In this document: piece after piece, positions 42,933 through 52,200 of the stretch
Layout: each line of letters opens with the position of its first letter
How positions within the stretch are numbered: the first letter of the stretch is position 1
Source of the DNA: CAIZGX01 sp044239865
Lineage (GTDB): Bacteria; Bacteroidota; Bacteroidia; Flavobacteriales_D; Sanyastnellaceae
DNA: 64,000 nt
Direction: 5' to 3'
NCBI GenBank assembly: GCA_044239865.1
Contig: JBIIAO010000002.1
Location: forward strand, 558,001-622,000
Position numbers and translations under genes: made by a program
Notes under the pieces: generated by a model
Database searches by the model: none
What the model saw: only the letters and a program-made list of their open reading frames with translations
What the model was told of the DNA's origin: nothing

Positions 42933-42961
42933 AAGAATGAGTTTTTGTGAATAAAGGGGTG

Positions 42962-42991
42962 CAAATATACGCTAGTTTTTAATAAATCCAA
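42962..42991 (-). promoter_or_regulatory. -33/-7 promoter of rpmB
   Basis: TTG (42989-42991), 19 bases, TATATTTG (42962-42969) on the minus strand, then CACCCCTT. The leader is about 25 bases. It sits directly after the cinA stop. Confidence 0.7.
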
Positions 42992-42994
42992 TTT

Positions 42995-44239
42995 TTACTT
43001 CTGAATTTCTTTGATTAAAAGCATAAAAGCTGCATCAGAAGCCATTTCCCGATTGCGCGTGCGGTTCTTTCCAAACTTCAGCTCTTTAACAATTGTGCCT
43101 TTTCCTGTTGAAAGTGCGACGAAAATTGTCCCAACTCCATGAATTTCATCGCCGCCATCCGGTCCTGCCCAACCTGTTGATGACAATGCAAAATCGCTTC
43201 CAGATTTAAGCCGAGCGCAATCGGCCATTGCCGTTGCAACCTCTCCGCTGATTTCACCGTGTTTCGAAATTATTTCGGGGTCAACGCCCAATTCTTTCGA
43301 TTTCGATTCCGCATGATAAACCACCCAGCCTGAATGAAAAACCTGGCTTGCACCTGAAACATCCGTAACCTTCTGCGCCATCATTCCACCCGTGCAGCTT
43401 TCGGCAAAACTGACCGTTTTTCCCGCCTCTTTTAATTTTTCCACCAACACGCTTTGAAGGGTTTCCTTCTCATATCCAAAAATGACTTCACCCACTAGGG
43501 CGTGCAGTTCAGCTTCTTTTCTTTGGATGCGCTCATGAAGAATAGTTTCTTCAGCACCGCCATAAATAGACATTCGCAACTTCACCATTCCGGGTGAAGG
43601 CAAATATGCAAGATGAATGTCTTCTGCGGCCAATGAGTTCTCCCACTCGGTTAGCTGGTCTGCCAAAAAACTCTCTCCTACACCTTGCGTTAATATGGTT
43701 CTATGTACAATTTTTGGAAGTTCAAATTTTTGTTGAATTCGCGGGACAACATCATGTTCCATCAAATATTTCATCTCGAAAGGAACGCCAGGAAGCGAAA
43801 CGCAAACATGTCCGTCGCGCTCGAACCACATGCCGTTGGCGGTTCCTACCATATTCTCTAAGACGGTACACCCCTCTGGCACCAAAGCTTGTTGCTCGTT
43901 CATTTTCAAAAACGGAAGCCCACGCATTTCGAAAAAAGCCTTCACGCGCAAGTAACTCGGCTCGTGCATGACTAGTTCGGTTTGAAAAAGTTTGCACAAC
44001 GTATGTTTAGTAATATCGTCTTTGGTCGGGCCCAATCCCCCTGTTACAACAACAACATCAGCCTTTTTCAAGGCGTTGTCTATTTCACTAAAGATCACAG
44101 GACCCTTGTCAGAAATGCAAAGCGAAGATTCCACTTCAATTCCGAAACTATTCAGATATTGCCCCATCCACGCGGCGTTGGTATTAATGGTTTGACCAAT
44201 CAGCAGCTCGTCTCCAATATTTATAATTATAGCCTTCAT
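42995..44239 (-). CDS. cinA: CinA-type nicotinamide-nucleotide amidase
   Basis: 414 residues with both domains: an N-terminal MoaB/MoeA-like domain (IINIGDELLIGQTINTNAAW, VVVTGGLGPTKDDITK) and a C-terminal CinA deamidase domain (VSFAESCTGGMMAQKVTDV, SSTGWAGPDGG). The C-terminal domain recycles nicotinamide mononucleotide in pyridine nucleotide salvage; the N-terminal one acts on ADP-ribose in some species. Also annotated as competence/damage-inducible protein. Confidence 0.93.
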   Translation of the reverse strand: MKAIIINIGDELLIGQTINTNAAWMGQYLNSFGIEVESSLCISDKGPVIFSEIDNALKKADVVVVTGGLGPTKDDITKHTLCKLFQTELVMHEPSYLRVKAFFEMRGLPFLKMNEQQALVPEGCTVLENMVGTANGMWFERDGHVCVSLPGVPFEMKYLMEHDVVPRIQQKFELPKIVHRTILTQGVGESFLADQLTEWENSLAAEDIHLAYLPSPGMVKLRMSIYGGAEETILHERIQRKEAELHALVGEVIFGYEKETLQSVLVEKLKEAGKTVSFAESCTGGMMAQKVTDVSGASQVFHSGWVVYHAESKSKELGVDPEIISKHGEISGEVATAMADCARLKSGSDFALSSTGWAGPDGGDEIHGVGTIFVALSTGKGTIVKELKFGKNRTRNREMASDAAFMLLIKEIQK

Positions 44240-44310
44240 ACTTTTTTTTTCCTCTTTCTTAGATTGAAACCAATTTTTGCTAAATTAGTTCGCTAAACTA
44301 AACCACTACT

Positions 44311-46146
44311 ATGAAAAGACTCTACTTTACATTGGCTATGGGAATTGCTTTCAGCGCAAGCGCTCAGCAAATTCCAACCAAATTGTCTGCCTCACAAAAC
44401 AAGGCGGCGAAATTCAACCCTTACACCAACACTACAGTTGGCGATGCTCCTTCACAACAATCAAAAGCCCCCTATGCAGTTTCTACTGCAAAGAGTATGG
44501 TTCAGGTGGAAGAGTACGTAGGAACTTCTATTTACGACCTGCAAACCAACGGCAGTATCCAAAATCGCATTATTGCTGATGACGCTGGGGTTGCAGCTTG
44601 TTTCACTTTCAGCGCAACAAATTCTTCTGACACTTACCCTGACCGCGGAACGGGTTACAACTACCGCACAGCAGGTGTTTGGCAAGACGATATTACACAA
44701 CGTGTTGAAAGCATGCGTGTGGGATGGACATCTTTGATTCACCCTTCAAACGGTTCTGAAGTGTTAATGAACCACAGCGGTTCTGCAGGAATCAAAGTTT
44801 GGACGCGCCCTGCAATTGGAACAGGAACATGGGTAAACTCCATTGTGCCAACGCCTTCAGGATTTTCAATGTTTTGGCCCCGTGCAGTTTCGGGTGGTGC
44901 AGATGGAAACAGCATTCACATGGTATGTCTGGCAGATCCTAACGCCGGTGCATTCACAAACGGAATGACTGGTCCTATCTTGTACAATCGTTCAACCGAC
45001 GGCGGTGCAACATGGGATTTGACAGAAGTATTACTTCCTGGTGAAGAAGACGTGTCGTTAGTTGAAGGGTTTTCCGGAGACGCTTATGCCATTTACGCTC
45101 GTGGAAATAAAATTGCAATTGCTTCTTTCGGTGAGCTTCAAGATTCTTACATCTGGATTTCTGACGACAACGGAACCACTTGGACGCGCAGCACTATCTG
45201 GGACTTCCCTATTGATAACTACGTTATTGACCAAGGAACAGATATCGAATTAGATGGTCTTCAAGATACTATTCTTTCTTCTGACGGAGCCGGTGCAGTT
45301 TACATCGATGCAAGCGGCACTGCTCATGCCGCTTTCGGAACTATGTTCTATACCGATGATATCGGTGTTATTGATTCATCGTACAGCTACTTCCCATTAG
45401 CAGGAAGTGTTGCATATTGGAACGAAAACATGGTTGATCCTGCTGCCGAAGTTCTTGAAATTGGAATTTCTCCTGACCTCGATGCAACTATTCCTGCTTC
45501 AATCACAGAAGTTGGTCAATACGGAAACAGCGGCACTGCTTCACATCCTCAACTCGCTGAAGCGGCCGACGGAACGATCTTCTGTTCCTATCAAGCCGTT
45601 AATGAAAATTACTTCAACGGTGCAGAATACCTGCGACATATCTATGCTGTAAAATCAGACGATGGCGGTGCAACGTGGACTGAACCTTCAGACATTACTC
45701 CAGACATTGCCGAAGACGGATATGAGTATGTATATGCTTCAATGGCGCCATTCGCATACGGAGATAAAATTCACTTAATCGTTCAGCGAGATTTCGAACC
45801 AGGAATTCACGTTCAACCAGAAGATGCTGCAGATCCTGTAACCGACAACGATCAAATCTATGTGTGTGTAACACTTGATTTAGTTGGTGTTGAAGAAGGA
45901 CCTATGGCTAAAACTACATTCAGTGTTTTCCCAAATCCAACAACTTCTGAATTGAACATTCAACTTCCAGCTAACGAGAATGGCGTTATTCGCATCTTCA
46001 ATGCAAACGGGCAGTTGGTTACTTCGTTCAACAACTTCAACAACGGTATCGCTAAAGTTGATGTTTCTAATCTTGCAAACGGTGTGTACGACGTGCAGTA
46101 CCAAAACGCAAATGGAACAAGCAATCAGCGTTTCGTGAAGAACTAA
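44311..46146 (+). CDS. T9SS cargo with Asp-box (BNR) repeats
   Basis: 611 residues. Signal peptide (FSASAQ). Three Asp-box motifs are visible: STDGGATWDLTE, SDDNGTTWTRS and SDDGGATWTEP, as in six-bladed sialidase-like propellers. No complete catalytic set of a sialidase (Arg triad) is evident, so hydrolase activity should not be assumed. The last 75 residues are a T9SS type A sorting domain (FSVFPNPTTSELNIQLP, FNANGQLVTSF, QRFVKN). Secreted or surface-attached. Confidence 0.8.
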   Translation: MKRLYFTLAMGIAFSASAQQIPTKLSASQNKAAKFNPYTNTTVGDAPSQQSKAPYAVSTAKSMVQVEEYVGTSIYDLQTNGSIQNRIIADDAGVAACFTFSATNSSDTYPDRGTGYNYRTAGVWQDDITQRVESMRVGWTSLIHPSNGSEVLMNHSGSAGIKVWTRPAIGTGTWVNSIVPTPSGFSMFWPRAVSGGADGNSIHMVCLADPNAGAFTNGMTGPILYNRSTDGGATWDLTEVLLPGEEDVSLVEGFSGDAYAIYARGNKIAIASFGELQDSYIWISDDNGTTWTRSTIWDFPIDNYVIDQGTDIELDGLQDTILSSDGAGAVYIDASGTAHAAFGTMFYTDDIGVIDSSYSYFPLAGSVAYWNENMVDPAAEVLEIGISPDLDATIPASITEVGQYGNSGTASHPQLAEAADGTIFCSYQAVNENYFNGAEYLRHIYAVKSDDGGATWTEPSDITPDIAEDGYEYVYASMAPFAYGDKIHLIVQRDFEPGIHVQPEDAADPVTDNDQIYVCVTLDLVGVEEGPMAKTTFSVFPNPTTSELNIQLPANENGVIRIFNANGQLVTSFNNFNNGIAKVDVSNLANGVYDVQYQNANGTSNQRFVKN

Positions 46147-46170
46147 GATTTTTATTTTCTATATGGAAGA

Positions 46171-46200
46171 GGGCCGATTCGTCGGCCCTTTTCTTTTTTT
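46171..46200 (+). terminator. Rho-independent terminator after the Asp-box protein gene
   Basis: GGGCCGA-TTCG-TCGGCCC followed by TTTTCTTTTTT. It lies 24 bases after the stop codon. Confidence 0.92.
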
Positions 46201-46234
46201 GCGAACGTTTCTGAGGTTACTTTGTTTTCTCATT

Positions 46235-47230
46235 ATGAAGAAGACTGAAAACCCTTCGCTGAAATACATTCATTCAGATTTTGTTGAAGTAAAAACACCC
46301 CTAGATCCGTCCGATCGTTTCAAAAATTTCCACACACAATTCATCCCGAATTTCAAAGACGTGATGAAATGGAAGCGCGCAACAAATCCATTTCAAACAG
46401 AAAAAAAAATGGGAATGACGGGGCCAGAAATTGCGGAAAATTTCAATTGGTTAAATGGGAATGAAGATGGAATTGTTTGGTTAGGTCACGCCTGTTTTTT
46501 CATGCGTATCAACGGCTTGAATATTATTACAGATCCAGTTTTCGAAAAGCTATCACCCTTCCACAAGAGATACTCTTCACTTCCATTTAAAACAAATGAA
46601 TTCCCCATCATTGATTACATACTGTTGAGTCACAATCACCGCGATCATTTGAGCGGAAAAAGCTTGAAATCCATTCTTAAAAATTCTCCCGATGCTAAGA
46701 TTCTAACCGGACTTAAAATGGGTTCGTTGATTCGCAGTTTATGCGGACATAAAAACATTGAAGAAGCGGGATGGTATCAAGTTTTTTCTACTTTGAAAAA
46801 CAATTTAACCATTTCATTTCTGCCTTCACAACACTGGGCGAAGCGCGGTCTTTTCGATTACAACGAACACCTCTGGGGAGCATTCGTTATTCAGTTTGAA
46901 AACACCACTATTTACTTCAGCGGCGACACGGGGTATAACACACATCTGAAAGAAGTTGGAGACTATTTCAACATAGATTATTGCATCATTGGCATTGGCG
47001 CTTACCAGCCCGAATGGTTCATGAAGCAAAATCATATTTCTCCTCAAGACGCGCTGCGTGCAGCAAAAGAAATGAAAGCCAAGAAAATGATTCCCATGCA
47101 CTACGGATGTTTCGATTTATCGGATGAGCCGGTTATGGAGCCATTGGAAAGATTAATTGAGTTAAAGCAACAGGGAGTTGATTCAACAGAATTAGTCGTT
47201 CAAAAAATAGGGGAGTTCATTTCCATATAA
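46235..47230 (+). CDS. MBL-fold hydrolase, UlaG/NAPE-PLD-like
   Basis: 331 residues. Metal site HNHRDH in the loop after strand DYILLSHNHRDHLSG, plus later ligands in PSQHWAKRG, YFSGDTGYN and PMHYGCFDL. The N-terminus resembles NAPE-phospholipase-D-like bacterial enzymes (GHACFFMRINGLNIITDPVF). The substrate is unknown. An in-frame ATG at 46163 was rejected because it lies upstream of the terminator stem; the ATG at 46235 follows a TTACTTTG promoter-like stretch. Confidence 0.82.
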   Translation: MKKTENPSLKYIHSDFVEVKTPLDPSDRFKNFHTQFIPNFKDVMKWKRATNPFQTEKKMGMTGPEIAENFNWLNGNEDGIVWLGHACFFMRINGLNIITDPVFEKLSPFHKRYSSLPFKTNEFPIIDYILLSHNHRDHLSGKSLKSILKNSPDAKILTGLKMGSLIRSLCGHKNIEEAGWYQVFSTLKNNLTISFLPSQHWAKRGLFDYNEHLWGAFVIQFENTTIYFSGDTGYNTHLKEVGDYFNIDYCIIGIGAYQPEWFMKQNHISPQDALRAAKEMKAKKMIPMHYGCFDLSDEPVMEPLERLIELKQQGVDSTELVVQKIGEFISI

Positions 47231-47295
47231 ACAACATCTTTATTCAAATGGTTAGAAAAAAATGGTAAATTGCATGACTGCCTTAACTGTTTTCC

Positions 47296-49278
47296 ATGAA
47301 ATCATTCATTTCACTTGTTCTTGTTTTGCTTTTCTCTGCAGACTGCTGTGCGCAGAGTGTTAGCGATTGCAATGGGGCCATTCAGTTGTGTGAGGATGTC
47401 TATACTGAAGCCAACGCCACTTCAACTTTCGGGACTATTTTCGAGCCAACAGGAGCCTGCAACAACGGCGCTGAAACAAGTTCGATGTGGTATACTTTCA
47501 CTGTTACGCAATCAGGCAATATGGGTTTTATTTTAGATCCTTCTGATGTTGATGCCGACTATGATTGGGGTATGTTCAATATTACTGATAACGGCTGTGC
47601 TGGAATAATGAACGGCACTTCGCCAGAAGTAAGTTGCAATTCATACGGACTATTTTTCGGGTCAGGTCCCACGGGTATTTCCACTGCAAACGGAGGGTCC
47701 GGAAATTCTAATGGCCCAGGCGATTTGAACGGACCAACCTTCAACGGAGATTTAAATGTTGTGGCTGGTCAAACCTACGCATTGGTCGTTATGAATTGGT
47801 CGAACAGCTCGAGCGGTTACTCCATTGATTTCTCTAATTCAACAGCTTCTCTATTCGACGATATTAATCCAACAATTATAAATGTCACCACCGACTGCAA
47901 CGATCCTGGTGTTGTGGTTGAATTCGACGAAGACATTGTTACCACTTCCATTCAGCCTGTAGATTTTCAATTAACGGGCCCTTCGGGAAACGTGACCATC
48001 AACTCCATTCAGCTGCCTGCTCCTAACTCGCCTGGAAACCCTTCTGTGACTCTCATTCCAACGCTAGGAAATCTTCCACCCGGAAATTACACTTTGTCAA
48101 TCTCCGACCTTGCCGGATATGTGAACGACGCGTGCGGAAATACAGCCACCGGCTCTTTCGATTTTGTGGTTAGTCCGTTGGCGGTTTCTGTCTTCGCGGG
48201 GAACGATACTGTCATTTGTCCCGGAACTAACGCAAACTTATTGGCTTCAGGGAATTTCACTTCAGTGCAATGGTTAAACGGCCCGGCAACTGCCAGTTAT
48301 AGCGTTCTAAACGCCGGTAACTACCAAGTAACGGCAACACTCAACGGGTGCTCGTTAACAGACGTTGTGAATGTGTCAATCGCAACACTTCCGAACTGGG
48401 ATCTTGGGCCAGATGTTACAATTTGCGCAGACCAGCCCTATTCATACAACACAAGTCAAAGCGTCCTATGGGGAAATGGAACAACAAGTACATCTCTACC
48501 CGTTTCCGCTTCAGGCGTGATTTACGGCACTTATTTCTATTTGGGCTGCCCAATGCTAGACAGTGCGCTTGTAACTGTTGTGTCGCCGCCTAATGTTGAC
48601 CTAGGGCCGGATACGACGTTATGCTCGGGGGCAAGTTTGAACTTTTCTTTCAATGAACAACTGACATGGAATAGCAGCACCCTCTCTTCAACCTACCTCG
48701 TAAATTCACCCGGATTGGTCATAGCGTCATATTCAGACGGTGTTTGCAATGTTTTCGATTCAATACTTGTTTCGTTTTTAGAACCCCTTGTGATTCCTAT
48801 TGGAAATAATTATACGTATTGCCAAGGGGATACTGTAACACTCACGGCCTCTTCCGCAACGGCAGAATACTTTCTGTGGTTCGACGGAAGCGATCTTTCA
48901 ACACACCCTTTTTATGAATCTGGAAATTACTCGGTAACGGTTTCAAATAGCTGCGAAACGGTTTCGAGAAACTGGAATATGGAATTCGATGATTGCAATA
49001 TTTATGTTTTCATTCCGAATTCCTTCACTCCGAATAACGACGGAATTAACGATGTTTGGTTTCCTGAAATAAACGGGTGGACAGAAGTTGAGACATTGGT
49101 CTACAATCGATGGGGTGAAATTATTTTCTCTAGTTCGAATCCGAATACACCTTGGATTGGAGAGGTGCGTAGCGGGAGCTATTTCGCTCCCGATGGCGTT
49201 TATTCGTACCTCGTAAAAGCAAAATTCACGAACGGTGAGGCTCGTGAATTCCGCGGTTTTGTTAGTCTTATTCGTTAA
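47296..49278 (+). CDS. T9SS type B cargo, gliding-motility-associated C-terminus
   Basis: 660 residues. Signal peptide (ADCCAQ). Residues about 22-175 form a beta-rich jelly-roll-like domain (SSMWYTFTVTQSGNMGFILD, TYALVVMNWSNSSSGYSID). An Ig-like region (about 190-300) and Ig/PKD-like repeats with paired cysteines follow. The C-terminal 85 residues are the CHU_C/type B domain: VFIPNSFTPNNDGINDVWFP, VYNRWGEIIFSS and FVSLIR. Predicted surface protein exported by T9SS. Its stop codon overlaps that of the convergent giant protein in TTAA. Confidence 0.83.
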   Translation: MKSFISLVLVLLFSADCCAQSVSDCNGAIQLCEDVYTEANATSTFGTIFEPTGACNNGAETSSMWYTFTVTQSGNMGFILDPSDVDADYDWGMFNITDNGCAGIMNGTSPEVSCNSYGLFFGSGPTGISTANGGSGNSNGPGDLNGPTFNGDLNVVAGQTYALVVMNWSNSSSGYSIDFSNSTASLFDDINPTIINVTTDCNDPGVVVEFDEDIVTTSIQPVDFQLTGPSGNVTINSIQLPAPNSPGNPSVTLIPTLGNLPPGNYTLSISDLAGYVNDACGNTATGSFDFVVSPLAVSVFAGNDTVICPGTNANLLASGNFTSVQWLNGPATASYSVLNAGNYQVTATLNGCSLTDVVNVSIATLPNWDLGPDVTICADQPYSYNTSQSVLWGNGTTSTSLPVSASGVIYGTYFYLGCPMLDSALVTVVSPPNVDLGPDTTLCSGASLNFSFNEQLTWNSSTLSSTYLVNSPGLVIASYSDGVCNVFDSILVSFLEPLVIPIGNNYTYCQGDTVTLTASSATAEYFLWFDGSDLSTHPFYESGNYSVTVSNSCETVSRNWNMEFDDCNIYVFIPNSFTPNNDGINDVWFPEINGWTEVETLVYNRWGEIIFSSSNPNTPWIGEVRSGSYFAPDGVYSYLVKAKFTNGEAREFRGFVSLIR

Positions 49279-52200
49279 CGAACCAATACTACTGTTCCCA
49301 TCCGTTTAAATGGATCCTCTCCTGAACTAAACTGAATCTTTATTTCATACACGTAGGCTCCGTCTTCAGCAAAGTGTGATCCTCCGTTGACATCACCTAC
49401 CCAAACTTCAGTTGGATCTTTTGTTTCAAAAATCAAATCTCCCCAACGGTTATATACACTGAAACTATAGCGCGATGTGCTTGATAAGCCCGTTACAACA
49501 GGAGCGAAAACATCGTTTTTCCCATCTCCATCTGGAGTAAATGAATTCGGAACATATACATACGAACTCGAACTTACACTTACACTATAGCACTGAGCGT
49601 CCATGCAACCACCCGCCCCAACAACATCCAAGCACGCTTCAAATGTCTCGCCAATACTACTTGGAATTGGGAATGTTACATTTTCACTGGTGTATTCGGT
49701 TCCATCGATATTCCAAGTGTACGATACCCCACCAAGTGAGGCGTTGTCAAAAAATACAGTGCTTCCCGATGTAGGCTCTGAAGGTGTCCAAGAAAATGAA
49801 GCTGATGGGTTTGAAACAACACACACCACATCGTTCTGCGTTATCGTTGCGTTGCAACCTGCGGCATCTGTGATCATAATTCCGATATCGGAACAAGAGT
49901 TTCCTTCAAATAGATTACTAAACGTGTTGCCACTTCCTGCTGAAACGCCGTCTAAGTACCAAACGCAGCTGCTCCCTAATGGATTTGATGTGTTTGTAAA
50001 GCTTACAGAAAGCGGTGAACATCCCGTAGTTGAGCTTGTGGTGAAGCTTGGTATTGGCAATGCGTTTATAGTTACTTGAACATCGTCCGCACTTAAGCAC
50101 CCACTGTTATTCAAATTGTAATTAAACGTATACGTTCCAGCACCAAGTGTGGTTGGGGAAATTTGTCCTCCAGCTGTGATCGCTCCCGTTCCTGTTGCAG
50201 TCCAAACCCCTCCTGGATTTGCAGCTGTTAATGTCTGAGCAGCAGCGTTTTCGCAGAAAGGACCTGCCGCTGTAATTGCTGCGTTGAGATTTCCAATTAC
50301 CTGGATAGTTTCTGTGAATGCTTGCGGACATAAACCTGAAGTGGTATAAGTAATGGGATAATTTCCCGCAGGAGTGCTTGCGCTGCCGAAAGTTCCGTTA
50401 GCCGCACTTGTTATTCCTGTTCCGCTCCAAGTGCCCCCTGGGGCAGCGGCAGATAACGTTTGAGGCAATGCGTCTTGACAAAATGGTCCAGCTGGTGTAA
50501 TGGTTCCATCTGGAACAGCTAAAACAACCACGTCTTGCGTATCAGAATCTGGACATGCGCCAGCAATATTGTAAGTCACAGTGTAAGGTCCAGGAATCAA
50601 TCCAGCTGGACTAAAGCTTGACCCCGCAACACCTTGGCCTGACCATGTTCCACCTGTCTGAGCCGCAGTAAGTGTAACCGCTGGAGCGTCATTACAGATG
50701 TCGGCAATGGCATTAATAGTCGCATTTGAATTCGCATTTACAACAACCGTTGTCGTGAAATCATGCGGACAGTTTCCACCTGTATTGTAGTTAATCAAAT
50801 AAGAATTCGCTGTTGTTGTTGCACTTCCGAAACTTCCTGAAACAGCATTGTTTATTCCAGTTCCGCTCCAAGTTCCTCCTGGACTAGCAGCTGCCAATGT
50901 AATTGGAAGTTCTGCAATACAAAATGGACCTGCGGGAGTAATCGTTCCGTCTGGAACAGACCAAACAACAAAGTCTTCAGTGTCTGTTGATGGGCAAAAT
51001 CCACCAATTGAATAACTTACGGTGTAGGTTCCTGGTGTTGCAGTTGCCACAGCAGGATCGAATGTCCCGTTTGTTGAATTGGTTATTCCTGTTCCGGTCC
51101 AAGTTCCTCCTGTCTCGAGAGAAGAGAGCTGCACCGCTGTAATGTCCGCGCAATAAGGGCCCGACGCAATGATTGTCGCATCACTTTGTGGCACAACAGT
51201 AACTACGATATCGTCACTTGAAGCACAAATTCCCGAGTTCACTGTAAGTGTATAGGTTTGTGTTGAAACAGCCGTTAGCGTGGGAGATGAAATAGTTGAA
51301 CTGCTTAAATTCAAGGCTGGATACCAAGTGTATTGTTCTGTTCCTGTAGTTGAATTGGTGAATGAACCAACCATCACGGAATCCACACCTTCACAAATAC
51401 TGAAATCGAGTCCAGCAAAAGCAGCAGGTACGTTCACAACTTCAATTTGGAGTCCATCTGTACCGCCACATTGACCGGCAATACTGTAATAAATATCGTG
51501 TTGACCCGGGCCAACAAGAGTTGGGTCGAAAACTGAAGTATTACCGAATGTGCTAACGATTCCAGCCCCAGACCAAGTTCCAGTTGGATCAGCAGCAACA
51601 ATCGTTTGCGGACCGACATCTGAACACAGCGGACCAATATCAGTAATGGTTGCATCCCCATTACCAGCAACCGTAACAGTGAAGGTTACAGGTGTTCCTA
51701 TACAAGTTCCAACTGAAGGTGTCGCTGTAAAAGTTGAGAGAGCTTGGCCAAGCGTTGGGTTAGTTAAAAGAAAACTTCCAATGTTCCCTTGTCCAGATCC
51801 CGGGAGACCAGAAGCAGTGTTATCGTTTGTCCAGTTTACAACTGTGCTCGAAGGTGTTGCTCCCCAATTTACTCCAGCGAAAGTTGCGCCGTCGCAATAC
51901 AAATTTGAAACAGGTTCAATAATAGTCGGACTTGGTCCTACTGTGATGCTTATCGTGCTTGGTGTTCCCGTACAAGTGCCTAATGTTGGAGTTACCGTTA
52001 TAACCGAAGTTATTGAAGCTGACGTATTGTTTACAGTAGTAAATGATGGTATTGTCCCTGTACCAGTTGCAGGAATTCCTATACCGGATTGTGTATTGGT
52101 CCAACCTAGAACAGCATTTGCTGGAGTGCCTGTAATGGTTTGGGTAGGAATAGTTGCGCCAGCACAAACGCTGTAAGTTCCTCCCGGACTTACAACCGCT

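Noticed and set aside
44311..46146. Active sialidase linked to the NeuB-like gene
   Set aside because: Only Asp-box repeats are visible; the arginine triad and other catalytic residues of sialidases could not be identified.
46163..46234. Longer N-terminus for the MBL hydrolase starting at 46163
   Set aside because: The extension would be encoded across the stem-loop of the preceding terminator; the fold begins normally from 46235.
51550..52176. Long plus-strand open frame of 208 codons (and others at 55114, 57492 and 57523)
   Set aside because: They are the reverse strand of the Thr/Val/Gly-rich repeat proteins, where composition keeps the antisense frame open; no recognisable domain or start signal.
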